DNA from: CAVUMR01 sp963742715 | GTDB lineage: Bacteria; Actinomycetota; Actinomycetes; Mycobacteriales; Micromonosporaceae | Reading direction: 5' to 3' | DNA: 64,000 nt | Assembly: GCA_963742715.1 (NCBI GenBank) | Contig: CAVUMR010000002.1 | Span: 2,418,001-2,482,000 of the forward strand | Part shown: positions 8,299-17,155 of the stretch, piece by piece | How the letters are laid out: the number at the start of each line of letters is the position of its first letter | How positions within the stretch are numbered: the stretch's first letter is position 1 | Position numbers and translations under genes: made by a program | The notes under the pieces: generated by a model | Told to the model about the DNA's origin: nothing | What the model saw: the letters and a program-made list of their open reading frames with translations, nothing else | Databases searched by the model: none

Positions 8299-9597
8299 TT
8301 ACGCGTGTGCGGCGTCGAGCGCGGCGGTGAGGTCGGCGAGCAGGTCGGCGGTGTCCTCGCAGCCGCAGGACAGGCGTACGAGCCCGGGCGGCACCGGGTC
8401 GCCCCACTGCTCGCGCCGGTCCGCGGTCGTGTGCAGCCCACCGAAGCTGGTCGCGGCGTACACGAGTCGTGCGGCTCGCAGGAACCGGGACACCCGCGCG
8501 GCCGAGTCGAGTTGGAACGTCACCACTCCGGGAATCCGGCGCAGCTGCCGGGACGCGACGTCGTACGCCGGGTCGCCCGGCAGGCCGGGCCAGCGCAGTC
8601 CGGTCACCTCCGGCCGCGCGGCCAGCAGGCTCGCGACCGCGGCCGCGTTCGCCGACTGCCGCGCGAGCCGTAGCGCGAGGGTGCCGAGCGACCGGTGCGC
8701 CAACCATGCCTCGAACGGGCCGGGTACCGCACCGGTCAGCGACCGCCACTCCCGCAGCCGATCCAACGTGTCGGAGTCGCGCGTCGCGACGTACCCGAGC
8801 AGCACGTCCGAGTGGCCGGTGAGCGCCTTGGTACCGCTGGCCACCACGAGATCCGCGCCGAGCGACAGCGGCTGCTGGCCGAGCGGTGTCGCGGTCGTGT
8901 TGTCCACCACCACGGTCGTGCCGGCGCGGTGAACAGAAGCGCGGTGAACAGAAGCGCCGTCAGCAGAAGCGCCGTGCGCAGAAGCACCGTGCGCAGAAGC
9001 GCCGAGCGCAGAAGCACCGTGCGCAGAAACGCCGTGAGCAGAAGCGCCGTGGGCCGACGAGCAGAGCGCCGCGATGTCGCACACGTCGAGGCCGGGATTC
9101 GCGGGAGTTTCCAGCAGCACCATCCGTACCCCCGAAAGGTCCGGATAGGGGCCGGCCGTGGGGACCAGGCGGACGGTGACCCCGCGCGGGGCCAGGGCTG
9201 CCTTGGCCAGGGTGCGGGTCTGGTAGTAGCCGTCCGACGGCAGCAGCACGGTGTCACCGGGCTCGAGACCGGCCAGAACGACCGCGGAGATCGCCGCCAT
9301 CCCGGAGGCGAACACCAGGCACAGGCCGCCCTCCAGACCGCCGATCGCCTCCTCCAGCCGGTCGATCGTCGCGTTGTGGTCCCGGCCGTAGCCGGTCGCG
9401 CCCTTGACGAAACCGTCCGGATCGAGGTGGTACGGCGCGGCGAACACCGGCCCCGGCAGCAGCGGTTCGCCGGGTACCGGATCGGGCAGGCCGGCCCGGA
9501 CGCACCGGGTCGAGTCGCCGAACCCGCCGTCCGCGTCCGACCCACCCGCGCCGTCGGAGCGGGATGAGGCGGCGGCGCCGGGGACGGAGCCGGTCAT
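8299..9597 (-). CDS. Cystathionine gamma-lyase/synthase family PLP enzyme with repeat insertion
   Basis: A PLP-dependent trans-sulfuration enzyme of the Cys/Met metabolism family, either cystathionine gamma-lyase or a relative. Landmarks are ATGYGRDHNATIDRLEEAI, FASGMAAISAVVLAG, the cofactor region VVVDNTTATP and the Schiff-base lysine in ASGTKALTGHSD (about residue 257). The ATG at 9597 overlaps the gpsA stop as ATGA. The 432-residue length exceeds the usual 380-400 because nine copies of a five-residue unit (SAHGA and variants) sit at residues 181-225, between VCDIAALCS and TTVVVDN, where relatives have a short loop. The enzyme core appears intact around it. Lyase versus synthase cannot be decided from sequence alone. 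Confidence 0.85.
   Translation of the reverse strand: MTGSVPGAAASSRSDGAGGSDADGGFGDSTRCVRAGLPDPVPGEPLLPGPVFAAPYHLDPDGFVKGATGYGRDHNATIDRLEEAIGGLEGGLCLVFASGMAAISAVVLAGLEPGDTVLLPSDGYYQTRTLAKAALAPRGVTVRLVPTAGPYPDLSGVRMVLLETPANPGLDVCDIAALCSSAHGASAHGVSAHGASALGASAHGASAHGASADGASVHRASVHRAGTTVVVDNTTATPLGQQPLSLGADLVVASGTKALTGHSDVLLGYVATRDSDTLDRLREWRSLTGAVPGPFEAWLAHRSLGTLALRLARQSANAAAVASLLAARPEVTGLRWPGLPGDPAYDVASRQLRRIPGVVTFQLDSAARVSRFLRAARLVYAATSFGGLHTTADRREQWGDPVPPGLVRLSCGCEDTADLLADLTAALDAAHA
8923..9057 (-). repeat. In-frame 15-base tandem repeat, nine units, inside the trans-sulfuration gene
   Basis: Nine tandem 15-base units encode SAHGA, with variants SAHGV, SALGA, SADGA and SVHRA. The units sit exactly between two conserved blocks of the enzyme, so the array is in frame and probably a surface loop. 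Near-identity of the middle units points to recent expansion. Confidence 0.85.
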
Positions 9598-10601
9598 TCC
9601 GGCTTCATGTCGCGGCTCATCAGCTCGCGCAGCGCCTCGGCCGGCGACACTCCCTCGTGGCACACCCGCTCGACCTGCTCGGTGATCGGCATCTCGACCC
9701 CCTGGGACCGGGCCAGATCCCGGATCGCCAGGCAGCTCTTGACCCCCTCGGCCGTCTGCCGGGTCGCCTCCTGCGCCTCGACCAGCGTCTCGCCCCGGCC
9801 CAGGTGGGCGCCGAAGGTGCGGTTGCGGGACAGCGGCGACGAGCAGGTCGCGACCAGGTCACCCAGCCCGGCCAGCCCGGAGAACGTCATCGGGTCGGCG
9901 CCGAGCTTGCTGCCCAGCCGGGCGGTCTCGGCCAGCCCCCGGGTGATCAACGTCGCCTTCGTGTTGTCCCCGAGCTTCATGCCGGTGGCCATGCCGTAGG
10001 CCAGCGCGATCACGTTCTTCACCGCGCCGCCGAGTTCACAACCGATCACATCCAGATTGGTGTACGGCCGGAAGTACGGCGTCGCCACCGCGTGCTGTAC
10101 CTGCGCCGCCCGGGTCGGGTCCTCGCACGCGATCACGGTCGCGGTCGGCTGCTCGACGGCTATCTCGCGGGCCAGGTTCGGGCCGGTCAACACCGCCACC
10201 CGCCCCGGCTCCACGCCGGCGACCTCGACCACCACCTCGCTCATCCGCAGCGACGTACCCAATTCGATGCCCTTCATCAGGCTGACCAGGGTGGCGTCCC
10301 GGCCGATGTGCTCGGCCACGGCGGCGAGATTTTCCCGCAGGGTCTGGCTGGGTACGGCGAGCACGACCAGGTCCGCGCCACCCAGCGCCGCGGCCGGATC
10401 GGTGGTCGCGGTGATCTGTTCCGGCAGGCGCAGGTCCGGCAGGTAGTCGGGGTTGACGTGATCGTCCCGGATGGACGCGGCCACCTCCGCCCGGCGCGCC
10501 CACACGGTCACGTCCCGGCCCGCGTCGGCGAGCACCTTGGCGAGGGTGGTCCCCCACGATCCGGCGCCCAGCACGGCGACCCGCCTGATCTCAGTCCGCA
10601 T
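9594..10601 (-). CDS. gpsA: NAD(P)H-dependent glycerol-3-phosphate dehydrogenase
   Basis: Reduces dihydroxyacetone phosphate to sn-glycerol-3-phosphate, the backbone for phospholipids. The N-terminal Rossmann motif VAVLGAGSWGTTLAKVLA is followed by NPDYLPDLRLP, typical of GpsA, and the catalytic-lysine region includes CELGGAVKNVIALAYGM. The 335-residue length is normal. I chose the ATG at 10601, which has AGGCGG six bases upstream, over a TTG two codons earlier. It overlaps the end of plsC, which acylates its product, so the two consecutive steps of phosphatidic acid synthesis are made from one mRNA. Its stop overlaps the trans-sulfuration gene by four bases. Confidence 0.95.
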   Translation of the reverse strand: MRTEIRRVAVLGAGSWGTTLAKVLADAGRDVTVWARRAEVAASIRDDHVNPDYLPDLRLPEQITATTDPAAALGGADLVVLAVPSQTLRENLAAVAEHIGRDATLVSLMKGIELGTSLRMSEVVVEVAGVEPGRVAVLTGPNLAREIAVEQPTATVIACEDPTRAAQVQHAVATPYFRPYTNLDVIGCELGGAVKNVIALAYGMATGMKLGDNTKATLITRGLAETARLGSKLGADPMTFSGLAGLGDLVATCSSPLSRNRTFGAHLGRGETLVEAQEATRQTAEGVKSCLAIRDLARSQGVEMPITEQVERVCHEGVSPAEALRELMSRDMKPE

Positions 10602-11328
10602 CGGCAACCGCCTGTCCGCTCGGCCTGCCGCCGCCCGGTTGGTGCAACTCCTCCGGGGGAGTCTCCCCGCGGATCTCGGCGACCATGTCCCGCAGCCGGA
10701 ACATGATCTCCTCGGTGATCCCGTACAGGTTCGCCGTGTTCTGCGGCACCTCGCGCCAGTGCTCCAGGTCGATCGGCGGCCCGGCGACGACGGTGACCGG
10801 GATCTTCGGCCACAACCGCAGCCGCTTGGTGATCGGGTGGTAGATCCGCTCCGATCCCCACTGGGCGACCGGGATGACCGGCGCCCCGGTGGCGAGCCAC
10901 AGCCGCGCCACGCCGGTCTTGCCGCGCATCGGCCACAGGTTGCGGTCCCGGGTCAGCGTGCCCTCCGGGTAGATGATCACCGCTTCGCCGGCCTTGACCG
11001 CCTCGATCGCGGCGGAGAGCGACTTCACCGCGTCGCTGGTACCCCGATATACCGGGATCTGTCCGGCGCCCCGCAGCACCCGGCCGATCAGCGGAATCGG
11101 GAACAGCGTCGACTTGGCGAGGAACCGCGGGTCGCGGCCGGAGTCGTAGATGTAGTGCGCCGCGGTGAACGGATCGGCGTGCGAGGTGTGGTTCACGACG
11201 AGGATCGCGCCGCCCGTCTTCGGGACGTTCTCCATGCCCCGCCAGTCACGCCGGGTGAGCACGATGAGGGGTGGCTTGAGTGCGCACACCGCGAAGCGCA
11301 ACCAGAATCCGAGTCTCCGCCGTGCCAC
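10591..11328 (-). CDS. plsC: 1-acyl-sn-glycerol-3-phosphate acyltransferase
   Basis: Adds the second acyl chain to lysophosphatidic acid at the membrane. Acyltransferase motif I appears as VVNHTSHADPFTAAHYIYD (NHxxxxD), with the substrate motif YPEGTLTRD further on. The protein is 245 residues with a hydrophobic, basic N-terminus. The GTG at 11328 is preceded by GGGAGGG. It is the first gene of the plsC-gpsA-trans-sulfuration operon and is divergent from cofC across about 130 bases, where both promoters should lie. Confidence 0.92.
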   Translation of the reverse strand: MARRRLGFWLRFAVCALKPPLIVLTRRDWRGMENVPKTGGAILVVNHTSHADPFTAAHYIYDSGRDPRFLAKSTLFPIPLIGRVLRGAGQIPVYRGTSDAVKSLSAAIEAVKAGEAVIIYPEGTLTRDRNLWPMRGKTGVARLWLATGAPVIPVAQWGSERIYHPITKRLRLWPKIPVTVVAGPPIDLEHWREVPQNTANLYGITEEIMFRLRDMVAEIRGETPPEELHQPGGGRPSGQAVADAD

Positions 11329-11456
11329 TGCACCCTCCCCTGTCCGACCGGTACCAGTCGCATCATGCCTGCCACCCCGCCTGTGAGCACAGTCGACGGG
11401 CGCAGGCCGCCCCCCGGCGCGGGTGATTGTCGCCGATCGTGCGCGAGGATGGCGAG

Positions 11457-12083
11457 GTGCGGGATTGGTCGATCGTGATGCCGGTCAAGCGGCTGACGCT
11501 GGCCAAATCCCGGCTCCGTGGCGCGGTCCCCGCCCCGGTCCATCACCGCCTCGCCCTCGCGCTGGTCGCCGACACGATCAGTGCCGCCTGCCGGGCGTAC
11601 CGGGTGCTCGTCGTCACCGACGATCCGGAGGTACGGGACCTGCTCGCCGGGTACGACGCGCACGCCGTGACGGACCGTCCGGACGCCGGACTCAACGCGG
11701 CGGTACGACATGGCGCCGCGGTCGCCGCCGAACGGTGGCCGGCGGCCGGGATCGCCGCGCTCGCGGCCGACCTGCCCGCGCTGCGTACCGCCGAGCTCCT
11801 CGACGCGCTCGACGCGGCCGGTGCGGCACCTCGTTGCTACGTCGCCGACACGACCGGCGCGGGCACCACGCTGCTCACCGCCGCGCCCGGCGTACCGGTG
11901 GCGCCCCGGTTCGGGCCGGGCTCGGCGGTCGCGCACGCGGCCTCGGGAGCGGTGGCCCTCACCGGCGACTGGCCGGGGCTGCGGCGGGACGTGGACACCC
12001 CGGCCGACCTCGCGGCCGCGAGCGCCTTCGGCCTCGGGTCGCACAGCGCCGCGCTGCTGGACAGCCCCGCCTGCCGGGGGTGA
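11457..12083 (+). CDS. cofC: 2-phospho-L-lactate/phosphoenolpyruvate guanylyltransferase, coenzyme F420 synthesis
   Basis: Activates 2-phospholactate or phosphoenolpyruvate with GTP as an early step of coenzyme F420 synthesis; the mycobacterial homologue is FbiD. The nucleotidyltransferase start WSIVMPVKRLTLAKSRL is clear, followed by VLVVTDDPEVRDLL, a DxD-like ALAADLPALR and the GTP-loop-like GAGTTLLTA. The GTG at 11457 has GAGGA upstream and gives the usual N-terminus; an ATG ten codons earlier is also in frame. The fbiA/fbiB genes are not in this window. F420 genes fit an actinobacterial host. Confidence 0.9.
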   Translation: MRDWSIVMPVKRLTLAKSRLRGAVPAPVHHRLALALVADTISAACRAYRVLVVTDDPEVRDLLAGYDAHAVTDRPDAGLNAAVRHGAAVAAERWPAAGIAALAADLPALRTAELLDALDAAGAAPRCYVADTTGAGTTLLTAAPGVPVAPRFGPGSAVAHAASGAVALTGDWPGLRRDVDTPADLAAASAFGLGSHSAALLDSPACRG

Positions 12084-12131
12084 GCCTGTCGCCGGCGGGT
12101 GGACTGCGCGGGCCGGGGCGACCGCGGGCGG

Positions 12132-12830
12132 TCAGGTCTTCCGGCAGGTGTACGCCCCGTAGAGCCGCCCCTGGAAGTGCGCGGACACGATCTCGAACCC
12201 GGCCGCGGCGAGCATCGGCTCGAGCAGCCACCGGAACGTGCTGTGCTCGGTACGGATGTGCTCGGCATAGTCCGCGCTGGTGTACCCCTGGGCGGGATCG
12301 GCGGACGCGCCGGCCAGCCACTCGTCGAACACCTCGTCCGCCTCGGCCGGCTGGAAGTCGTACACCAGGTCCCGCAGCAGCAGCACCCCGCCCGGCCGCA
12401 GCATCCCGGCGATCCGGTCCAGCGCGATCGCCTTCCAGAAGTCCGGCAACTGGTGCAGGCCGTGGCGGGTGTACACGCCGTCGACCGGCGCACCGGCCCG
12501 CGGGTAGCTGAGGAAGCCGCCCTGTACACAGGTCACGTTGTCCAACCCGGCGCCGGCCACCCGCTCGCGCAGCAGGTCGAGCATTGCCGCGGACACGTCG
12601 ACGGCCGTGACGTGCCGGAACCGGCGGGCCGCGGCGAGGGTGAACTGGCCGGTACCGGCGGCCAGGTCCAGCACGGTCGACCCGCCGGTCAGGCCGAGGT
12701 CGGCGAACGCCGCGAGGTCCCCGGCCGGATCGGGGTGCCCCTGCTTGCGGTCGAACCCCGACACGAACCCGGGGTCGAGGTGTTCCGGACCGGCGTGCGC
12801 CAACTCGTCGAGCATCCACGGCTTGGACAT
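12132..12830 (-). CDS. Class I SAM-dependent methyltransferase, substrate unknown
   Basis: A 232-residue methyltransferase with the SAM-binding motif STVLDLAAGTGQFTLAAA, an acidic post-I residue in VTAVDVSAAML, and the post-core segment LRPGGVLLLRDLVYDF. The start MSKPWMLDELAHAG at 12830 is supported by the coding pattern; a longer frame upstream runs antiparallel to the next gene and is unlikely. It is a single gene, convergent with cofC and divergent from the cold-shock-like gene. The substrate cannot be inferred from context. Confidence 0.85.
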   Translation of the reverse strand: MSKPWMLDELAHAGPEHLDPGFVSGFDRKQGHPDPAGDLAAFADLGLTGGSTVLDLAAGTGQFTLAAARRFRHVTAVDVSAAMLDLLRERVAGAGLDNVTCVQGGFLSYPRAGAPVDGVYTRHGLHQLPDFWKAIALDRIAGMLRPGGVLLLRDLVYDFQPAEADEVFDEWLAGASADPAQGYTSADYAEHIRTEHSTFRWLLEPMLAAAGFEIVSAHFQGRLYGAYTCRKT

Positions 12831-12959
12831 ACGACGATCCTTTCCGGCGCCGGCCCTCGACGCGACCGAAATCTGCCCGGCGGCGGCATTCCCGGCCGGC
12901 GCCGCGCGGGACGGTACGGCCAGGCCCGGTGGCGCGGCCGCGGCGGGTACGGTGCAGCC

Positions 12960-13157
12960 ATGCAGGGCACGGTGGCCTGGTACGACCCGGACAGCCGCGA
13001 CGGCGCGGTGCTGCTCGACGACGGTACCGAGGTGGCGTTCGGCGCAGCCGCCTTCGACGCCTCCGGGCTGCGGCACCTGCGGCTCGGCCAGCGGCTGCGG
13101 CTGGAGACCGACGCGGCTGGCGCGATCGTGCGGGTGACTCTTCCAACACTGCCGTAG
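12960..13157 (+). CDS. Small cold-shock-like (CspA-fold) protein
   Basis: A 65-residue protein beginning MQGTVAWYDPDSRDGAVLLD and ending RVTLPTLP. It resembles a shortened cold-shock domain: the first strand GTVAWYD replaces the usual GTVKWFN, and the RNA-binding FGF/VFVH motif is not obvious. Such diverged Csp-like proteins occur widely in actinobacteria. It lies 80 bases before ppk on the same strand and ends just before the PHO box, so it may be transcribed separately. RNA binding is inferred from the fold only. Confidence 0.7.
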   Translation: MQGTVAWYDPDSRDGAVLLDDGTEVAFGAAAFDASGLRHLRLGQRLRLETDAAGAIVRVTLPTLP

Positions 13158-13173
13158 CGGCAACGTTCGCGCT

Positions 13174-13195
13174 GTTCACCCTATGTTCATCAATG
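13174..13195 (+). promoter_or_regulatory. PHO box-like PhoP-binding site before ppk
   Basis: Two adjacent 11-base direct repeats, GTTCACCCTAT and GTTCATCAATG, match the Streptomyces PHO-box unit, which starts GTTCA with conserved CC/TC. A weaker GTTCG copy lies at 13165-13169. The box is just upstream of ppk, a known PhoP target in Streptomyces, so phosphate-starvation control is likely. Confidence 0.6.
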
Positions 13196-13237
13196 GCGCG
13201 TCATGATGTGGTGGTGACCCCCGACCGGAGCAGAGCG

Positions 13238-15595
13238 GTGCCCGCTACCACCACCCGGTCGCCGGTGTCCGCGGCCGCCGACACCGGGACGGCGAGGGGC
13301 ACTTCAGACGTCGTGGACACCCCGGCCGGAGCCGACGTGGACACCGAAACCACCACCGCGACCGGCCAGACCGCCACCGCGACCGGCCAGACCGAGCCGC
13401 ACCCGGTCGAAGCCAGCACACCGGCGGCCCCGGCCGCGGCCGAACCGCCGGCGCGCACCGGACCCGGCGACGACCCCGCTGGCAGTCCCCGTGGCGATGA
13501 CGAGCCGCTGCCGGACGGCCGGTTCCTCAACCGCGAGCTGTCCTGGCTCGACTTCAACTCCCGGGTGCTGTCGATGGCCGAGGACCGCCGCCAGCGACTG
13601 CTCGAGCGGGCCAAGTACATCGCGATCTTCGCCAACAACCTCGACGAGTTCTACATGCTCCGGGTGGCGGGGCTCAAGCGCCGGATCGCCACCGGACTCA
13701 CCGTGGCGCGGGTCGACGGGCTGTCCCCGCGCGAGCAGCTCGAACTGATCGCCGACCGGTCGAGCCAGCTGGTCGCCCGGCACGCGCACTCCTTCGCCGC
13801 GGAGGTCGCCCCGGCGCTCGCCGCCGAGGACATCCGGATCGTGTCGTGGTCCGAGCTCGGCGAGGACGAGCAGGCTCGGCTGCGGGACTACTTCACCAAC
13901 CAGATCTTCCCGGTGCTCACCCCGCTGGCGGTCGACCCGGCGCACCCGTTCCCGTACATCTCCGGACTGTCGCTGAACCTCGCGGTGCTGGTACGCGCGC
14001 CGGACGGCCCGGGAGCCGAGCGGTTCGCCCGGGTGAAGGTGCCGAACAACGTGCCCCGGTTCGTCGCGGTCGCCGCGGCCGGTCGCAGTCCCCGGGCCGC
14101 GTCGTTCCTGCCGGTCGAGGAGCTCATCGCGGCCCACCTCGCGCAGCTGTTCCCGGGCATGCGGGTGGTCGAGCACCACCTGTTCCGGGTCACCCGCAAC
14201 GCCGACCTGGAGGTGGAGGAGGACCGGGACGAGGACCTGCTGCAGGCGCTCGAACGGGAGCTGGCGCGGCGCCGGTTCGGCCCACCGGTACGACTCGAGG
14301 TCGCGTCCACCATCTCCGAACACGTACTCGAGCTGCTCTGTCGCGAGCTCGACGTGGCCGCGCACGACGTACTGCGGGTGCCCGGACTGCTGGACCTCGC
14401 CGCGCTGTGGCAGATCTACGACGCGGTGGACCGACCCGACCTCAAGGACCCGTCCTTCGTACCGGCGACGCATCCGCAGTTCGCCGAAGGTGAGACCCCG
14501 AAGAGCGTGTTCGCCACGCTGCGCGAAGGCGACATCCTGGTGCACCACCCGTACCACTCGTTCTCCACCAGCGTGCAGCGGTTCATCGAGCAGGCCGCCG
14601 CCGACCCGCACGTACTGGCCATCAAGCAGACCCTGTACCGCACCTCCGGCGACTCCCCCGTCATCGGCGCGCTGGTGGACGCGGCACAGGCGGGCAAGCA
14701 GGTGGTGGCAGTGGTGGAGATCAAGGCCCGGTGGGACGAGGAGGCCAACATCAGCTGGGCGCGGCAGCTGGAACAGGCCGGCTGCCACGTCATGTACGGG
14801 CTGGTCGGCTTGAAGACGCACTGCAAGGTCGCGCTGGTGGTACGCGCGGAAGGCGGCCAGATCCGGCGGTACTGCCACATCGGCACCGGCAACTACAACC
14901 CGCGTACCGCCCGCATCTACGAGGACTTCGGCCTGTTCACCGCGGATCCCGACGTGGGCGCCGACGCCACCGACCTGTTCAACGTGCTGACCGGGTACAG
15001 CCGGCACACCGGGTACCGGCGGCTGCTGGTCGCCCCGCACGGCATCCGCGCCGGCATCATCGAGCGGATCCACCGGCAGATCGCCGAAGCTCAGGCCGGC
15101 CGGCCCGCGCTGGTACAACTGAAGATCAACGCGGTGGTGGACGAGGACGTCATCGACGCGCTGTACCGGGCCAGCCGCGCCGGCGTACGGGTCGACGTGA
15201 ACGTGCGCGGAATCTGCGCGCTGCGGCCGGGGGTACCGGGGCTGTCCGAGACGATCCGGGTCCGCTCGATCCTGGGCCGGTTCCTCGAACACTCCCGGGT
15301 GTTCCGGTTCGGCGCGGACGACGACGCCGAACTCTGGCTCGGCTCGGCCGACCTGATGCACCGCAACCTCGACCGCCGGGTGGAGGCGCTGGTACGGGTC
15401 ACCCAGCCGGAGCCGCGCGCCGAGCTCCTCCGGGTGCTGGAGCTGGGCATGGCCGACGACGTCGACGCCTGGGAACTCAGCGCGGACGGATCCTGGCACC
15501 ACCGCGACGGCGACGACAGCGACGCCGAGGACGGCGGCCAGCCGCTGATGCACGTCCAGGACGCCCTGTTGCGCCGGATAGTGCGGGCGGGCTGA
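13238..15595 (+). CDS. ppk1: Polyphosphate kinase 1
   Basis: Reversibly moves the ATP gamma-phosphate onto polyphosphate, storing phosphate. The domains are all present: N-terminal FLNRELSWLDFNSRVLSMAE, AKYIAIFANNLDEFYMLRV, the middle HPYHSFSTSV and AIKQTLYRTSGDSPVI, and the autophosphorylation histidine region HCKVALVVR. The GTG at 13238 is preceded by GGAG seven bases away, and an Ala/Thr/Pro-rich N-terminal extension of about 85 residues precedes the core. An ATG at 13193 is in frame but falls inside the PHO box and has no ribosome site. ppk is followed closely by the CYTH-CHAD and MutT1 genes. Confidence 0.95.
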   Translation: MPATTTRSPVSAAADTGTARGTSDVVDTPAGADVDTETTTATGQTATATGQTEPHPVEASTPAAPAAAEPPARTGPGDDPAGSPRGDDEPLPDGRFLNRELSWLDFNSRVLSMAEDRRQRLLERAKYIAIFANNLDEFYMLRVAGLKRRIATGLTVARVDGLSPREQLELIADRSSQLVARHAHSFAAEVAPALAAEDIRIVSWSELGEDEQARLRDYFTNQIFPVLTPLAVDPAHPFPYISGLSLNLAVLVRAPDGPGAERFARVKVPNNVPRFVAVAAAGRSPRAASFLPVEELIAAHLAQLFPGMRVVEHHLFRVTRNADLEVEEDRDEDLLQALERELARRRFGPPVRLEVASTISEHVLELLCRELDVAAHDVLRVPGLLDLAALWQIYDAVDRPDLKDPSFVPATHPQFAEGETPKSVFATLREGDILVHHPYHSFSTSVQRFIEQAAADPHVLAIKQTLYRTSGDSPVIGALVDAAQAGKQVVAVVEIKARWDEEANISWARQLEQAGCHVMYGLVGLKTHCKVALVVRAEGGQIRRYCHIGTGNYNPRTARIYEDFGLFTADPDVGADATDLFNVLTGYSRHTGYRRLLVAPHGIRAGIIERIHRQIAEAQAGRPALVQLKINAVVDEDVIDALYRASRAGVRVDVNVRGICALRPGVPGLSETIRVRSILGRFLEHSRVFRFGADDDAELWLGSADLMHRNLDRRVEALVRVTQPEPRAELLRVLELGMADDVDAWELSADGSWHHRDGDDSDAEDGGQPLMHVQDALLRRIVRAG

Positions 15596-15625
15596 GACCA
15601 TGATCGATCGCTAGAGTCTGCTGCG

Positions 15626-17155
15626 ATGCTTGAGGAGGAGCGCAAGTACGAGGTGGGGCGGCTGTTCACGCTGCCCGATCTCGCCGGATGCGTACCGGAC
15701 GGCGGCCGGATCGTCGAACGGCAGCCGGCCAGCCTGCGCGCCACCTACTACGACACCGCCGACCTGCGGTTGGCCCGGGCCGGCGTGTCCCTGCGGTACC
15801 GCAGCGGCGAATCGGCCGAGCCGTGGACCGTCAAGCTCCCCACCGGCGAGCAGACGGTACGACACGAGATCACCGCGCCCGGTCCGGCGACCACGGTGCC
15901 GGACCGGCTGACCGCACTGGTCACCGCGTTCAGCCGCGGCGCCCCGCTGCTCCCGGCCGCCACCATGCGCAGCGTGCGGCACGCGTACGAGCTGCGCGAC
16001 GCGGACGGGACGGTGCTGGCCGAACTGGTCGACGACACGGTCAGCGTGCTCGACGGCCAGCGCACCACCAACTCGTTCCGCGAGCTCGAAGTGGAGCGCA
16101 AGGGCGGTACCCGCAAGCTGCTCGACCGGGTGGAAGCCGTACTGACCGCGGCCGGGGCCACCGCCGGCGAGTTCGTACCCAAGCACATCCGGGCCCTGGG
16201 CGACCGGGCCAGGCAGCCGGCCGACCTGCCCGCGCCGCCGGCACACCGGCCCGATGCCACCGCCGCCGACCTCATCACCGCCGCCCTGCGCGACGGCGCC
16301 GCCCGGCTGATCGGCGCCGATCCGCTGGTACGCCTGGACGCGGAACTTCCGGATGACACCCCGGTACACCAGATGCGGGTCGGCTGCCGGCGGTTGCGCG
16401 CCGACCTGCGTACGTTCGGGCCGCTGCTGGCCGGTGACTGGGCCGCACCACTGCGGACCGAGCTCAAGTGGCTGGGCACGGTTCTCGGCGGCGGCCGGGA
16501 CGCGGAGGTGCTGCGCGCGCGCCTCGCCGCGGTGAGCGCGCCCGCGACCGGCGGCAGCCCGGAGCTGGCCCGGTTGGACCGCGCGGCGCTGGACCGGCTC
16601 GACGCGGTGCTGGTCAAACGCCAGTCGGCCGCGTTGGCCACCCTGGACGAGACGCTGCGCGGTGCCCGGTACGCGCGGTTGCTCGACAGTCTCGTCGACG
16701 CGGCGCGGGAGCCGGCGCTGACGCCGGAGGCGACCCGACCGGCGGCGGACGTGCTTCCCGCGCTGGTGGCCAAGCCGTGGCGCACGCTGGTCAAGGACGT
16801 ACACCGGCTGACCGTCGACCGGCCGGACGCGGACTGGCACGCGGTGCGGATCCGCGCCAAGCGGGCCCGGTACGCCGCGGAAGCGGTCGCCGCGGTGGCC
16901 GGGCGGCCCGCGAAGAAGCTCGGCAAGGCACTGGCCGGGGTACAGGACTGCCTCGGCGAGCACCAGGACGCGGTGGTGGCCGCACAGACCTGGCTCGACC
17001 TCGCGGCAACGACGCGGTCCGGTGGTGCGCTCGCGGTCACCGTCGGCAGGCTGGTCGAGCGTGAGCATGCCCGTACCGCGATGGCGCGGGCCGAGTTCGC
17101 CGTCGCGTGGCGCCGGGCGACCAAGCGCGGCAAGACGGAGTGGTTGCCGGTATGA
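15626..17155 (+). CDS. CYTH and CHAD domain protein, polyphosphate-linked
   Basis: A 509-residue two-domain protein. The N-terminal CYTH domain has the ExExK-type signature EEERKYEV at its start, plus repeated charged strands (LRYRSGE, ELEVERKGG) that line the triphosphate tunnel. From about residue 215 a CHAD domain follows, a helical bundle with conserved His and Lys/Arg such as HQMRVGCRRLRADLRTFG and RIRAKRARYAAEAV. CYTH domains hydrolyse inorganic triphosphate and CHAD domains bind polyphosphate granules. The position 30 bases after ppk supports a polyphosphate role. Its end overlaps the MutT1 gene as ATGA. Confidence 0.92.
   Translation: MLEEERKYEVGRLFTLPDLAGCVPDGGRIVERQPASLRATYYDTADLRLARAGVSLRYRSGESAEPWTVKLPTGEQTVRHEITAPGPATTVPDRLTALVTAFSRGAPLLPAATMRSVRHAYELRDADGTVLAELVDDTVSVLDGQRTTNSFRELEVERKGGTRKLLDRVEAVLTAAGATAGEFVPKHIRALGDRARQPADLPAPPAHRPDATAADLITAALRDGAARLIGADPLVRLDAELPDDTPVHQMRVGCRRLRADLRTFGPLLAGDWAAPLRTELKWLGTVLGGGRDAEVLRARLAAVSAPATGGSPELARLDRAALDRLDAVLVKRQSAALATLDETLRGARYARLLDSLVDAAREPALTPEATRPAADVLPALVAKPWRTLVKDVHRLTVDRPDADWHAVRIRAKRARYAAEAVAAVAGRPAKKLGKALAGVQDCLGEHQDAVVAAQTWLDLAATTRSGGALAVTVGRLVEREHARTAMARAEFAVAWRRATKRGKTEWLPV

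Noticed and set aside
9663..9663. Longer start of the trans-sulfuration enzyme, 22 codons upstream
   Set aside because: It would run well into gpsA; the ATG at 9597 makes a standard ATGA overlap.
13193..13195. ATG at 13193 as ppk start
   Set aside because: It lies within the PHO box and has no ribosome site; the GTG at 13238 has GGAG at proper spacing.
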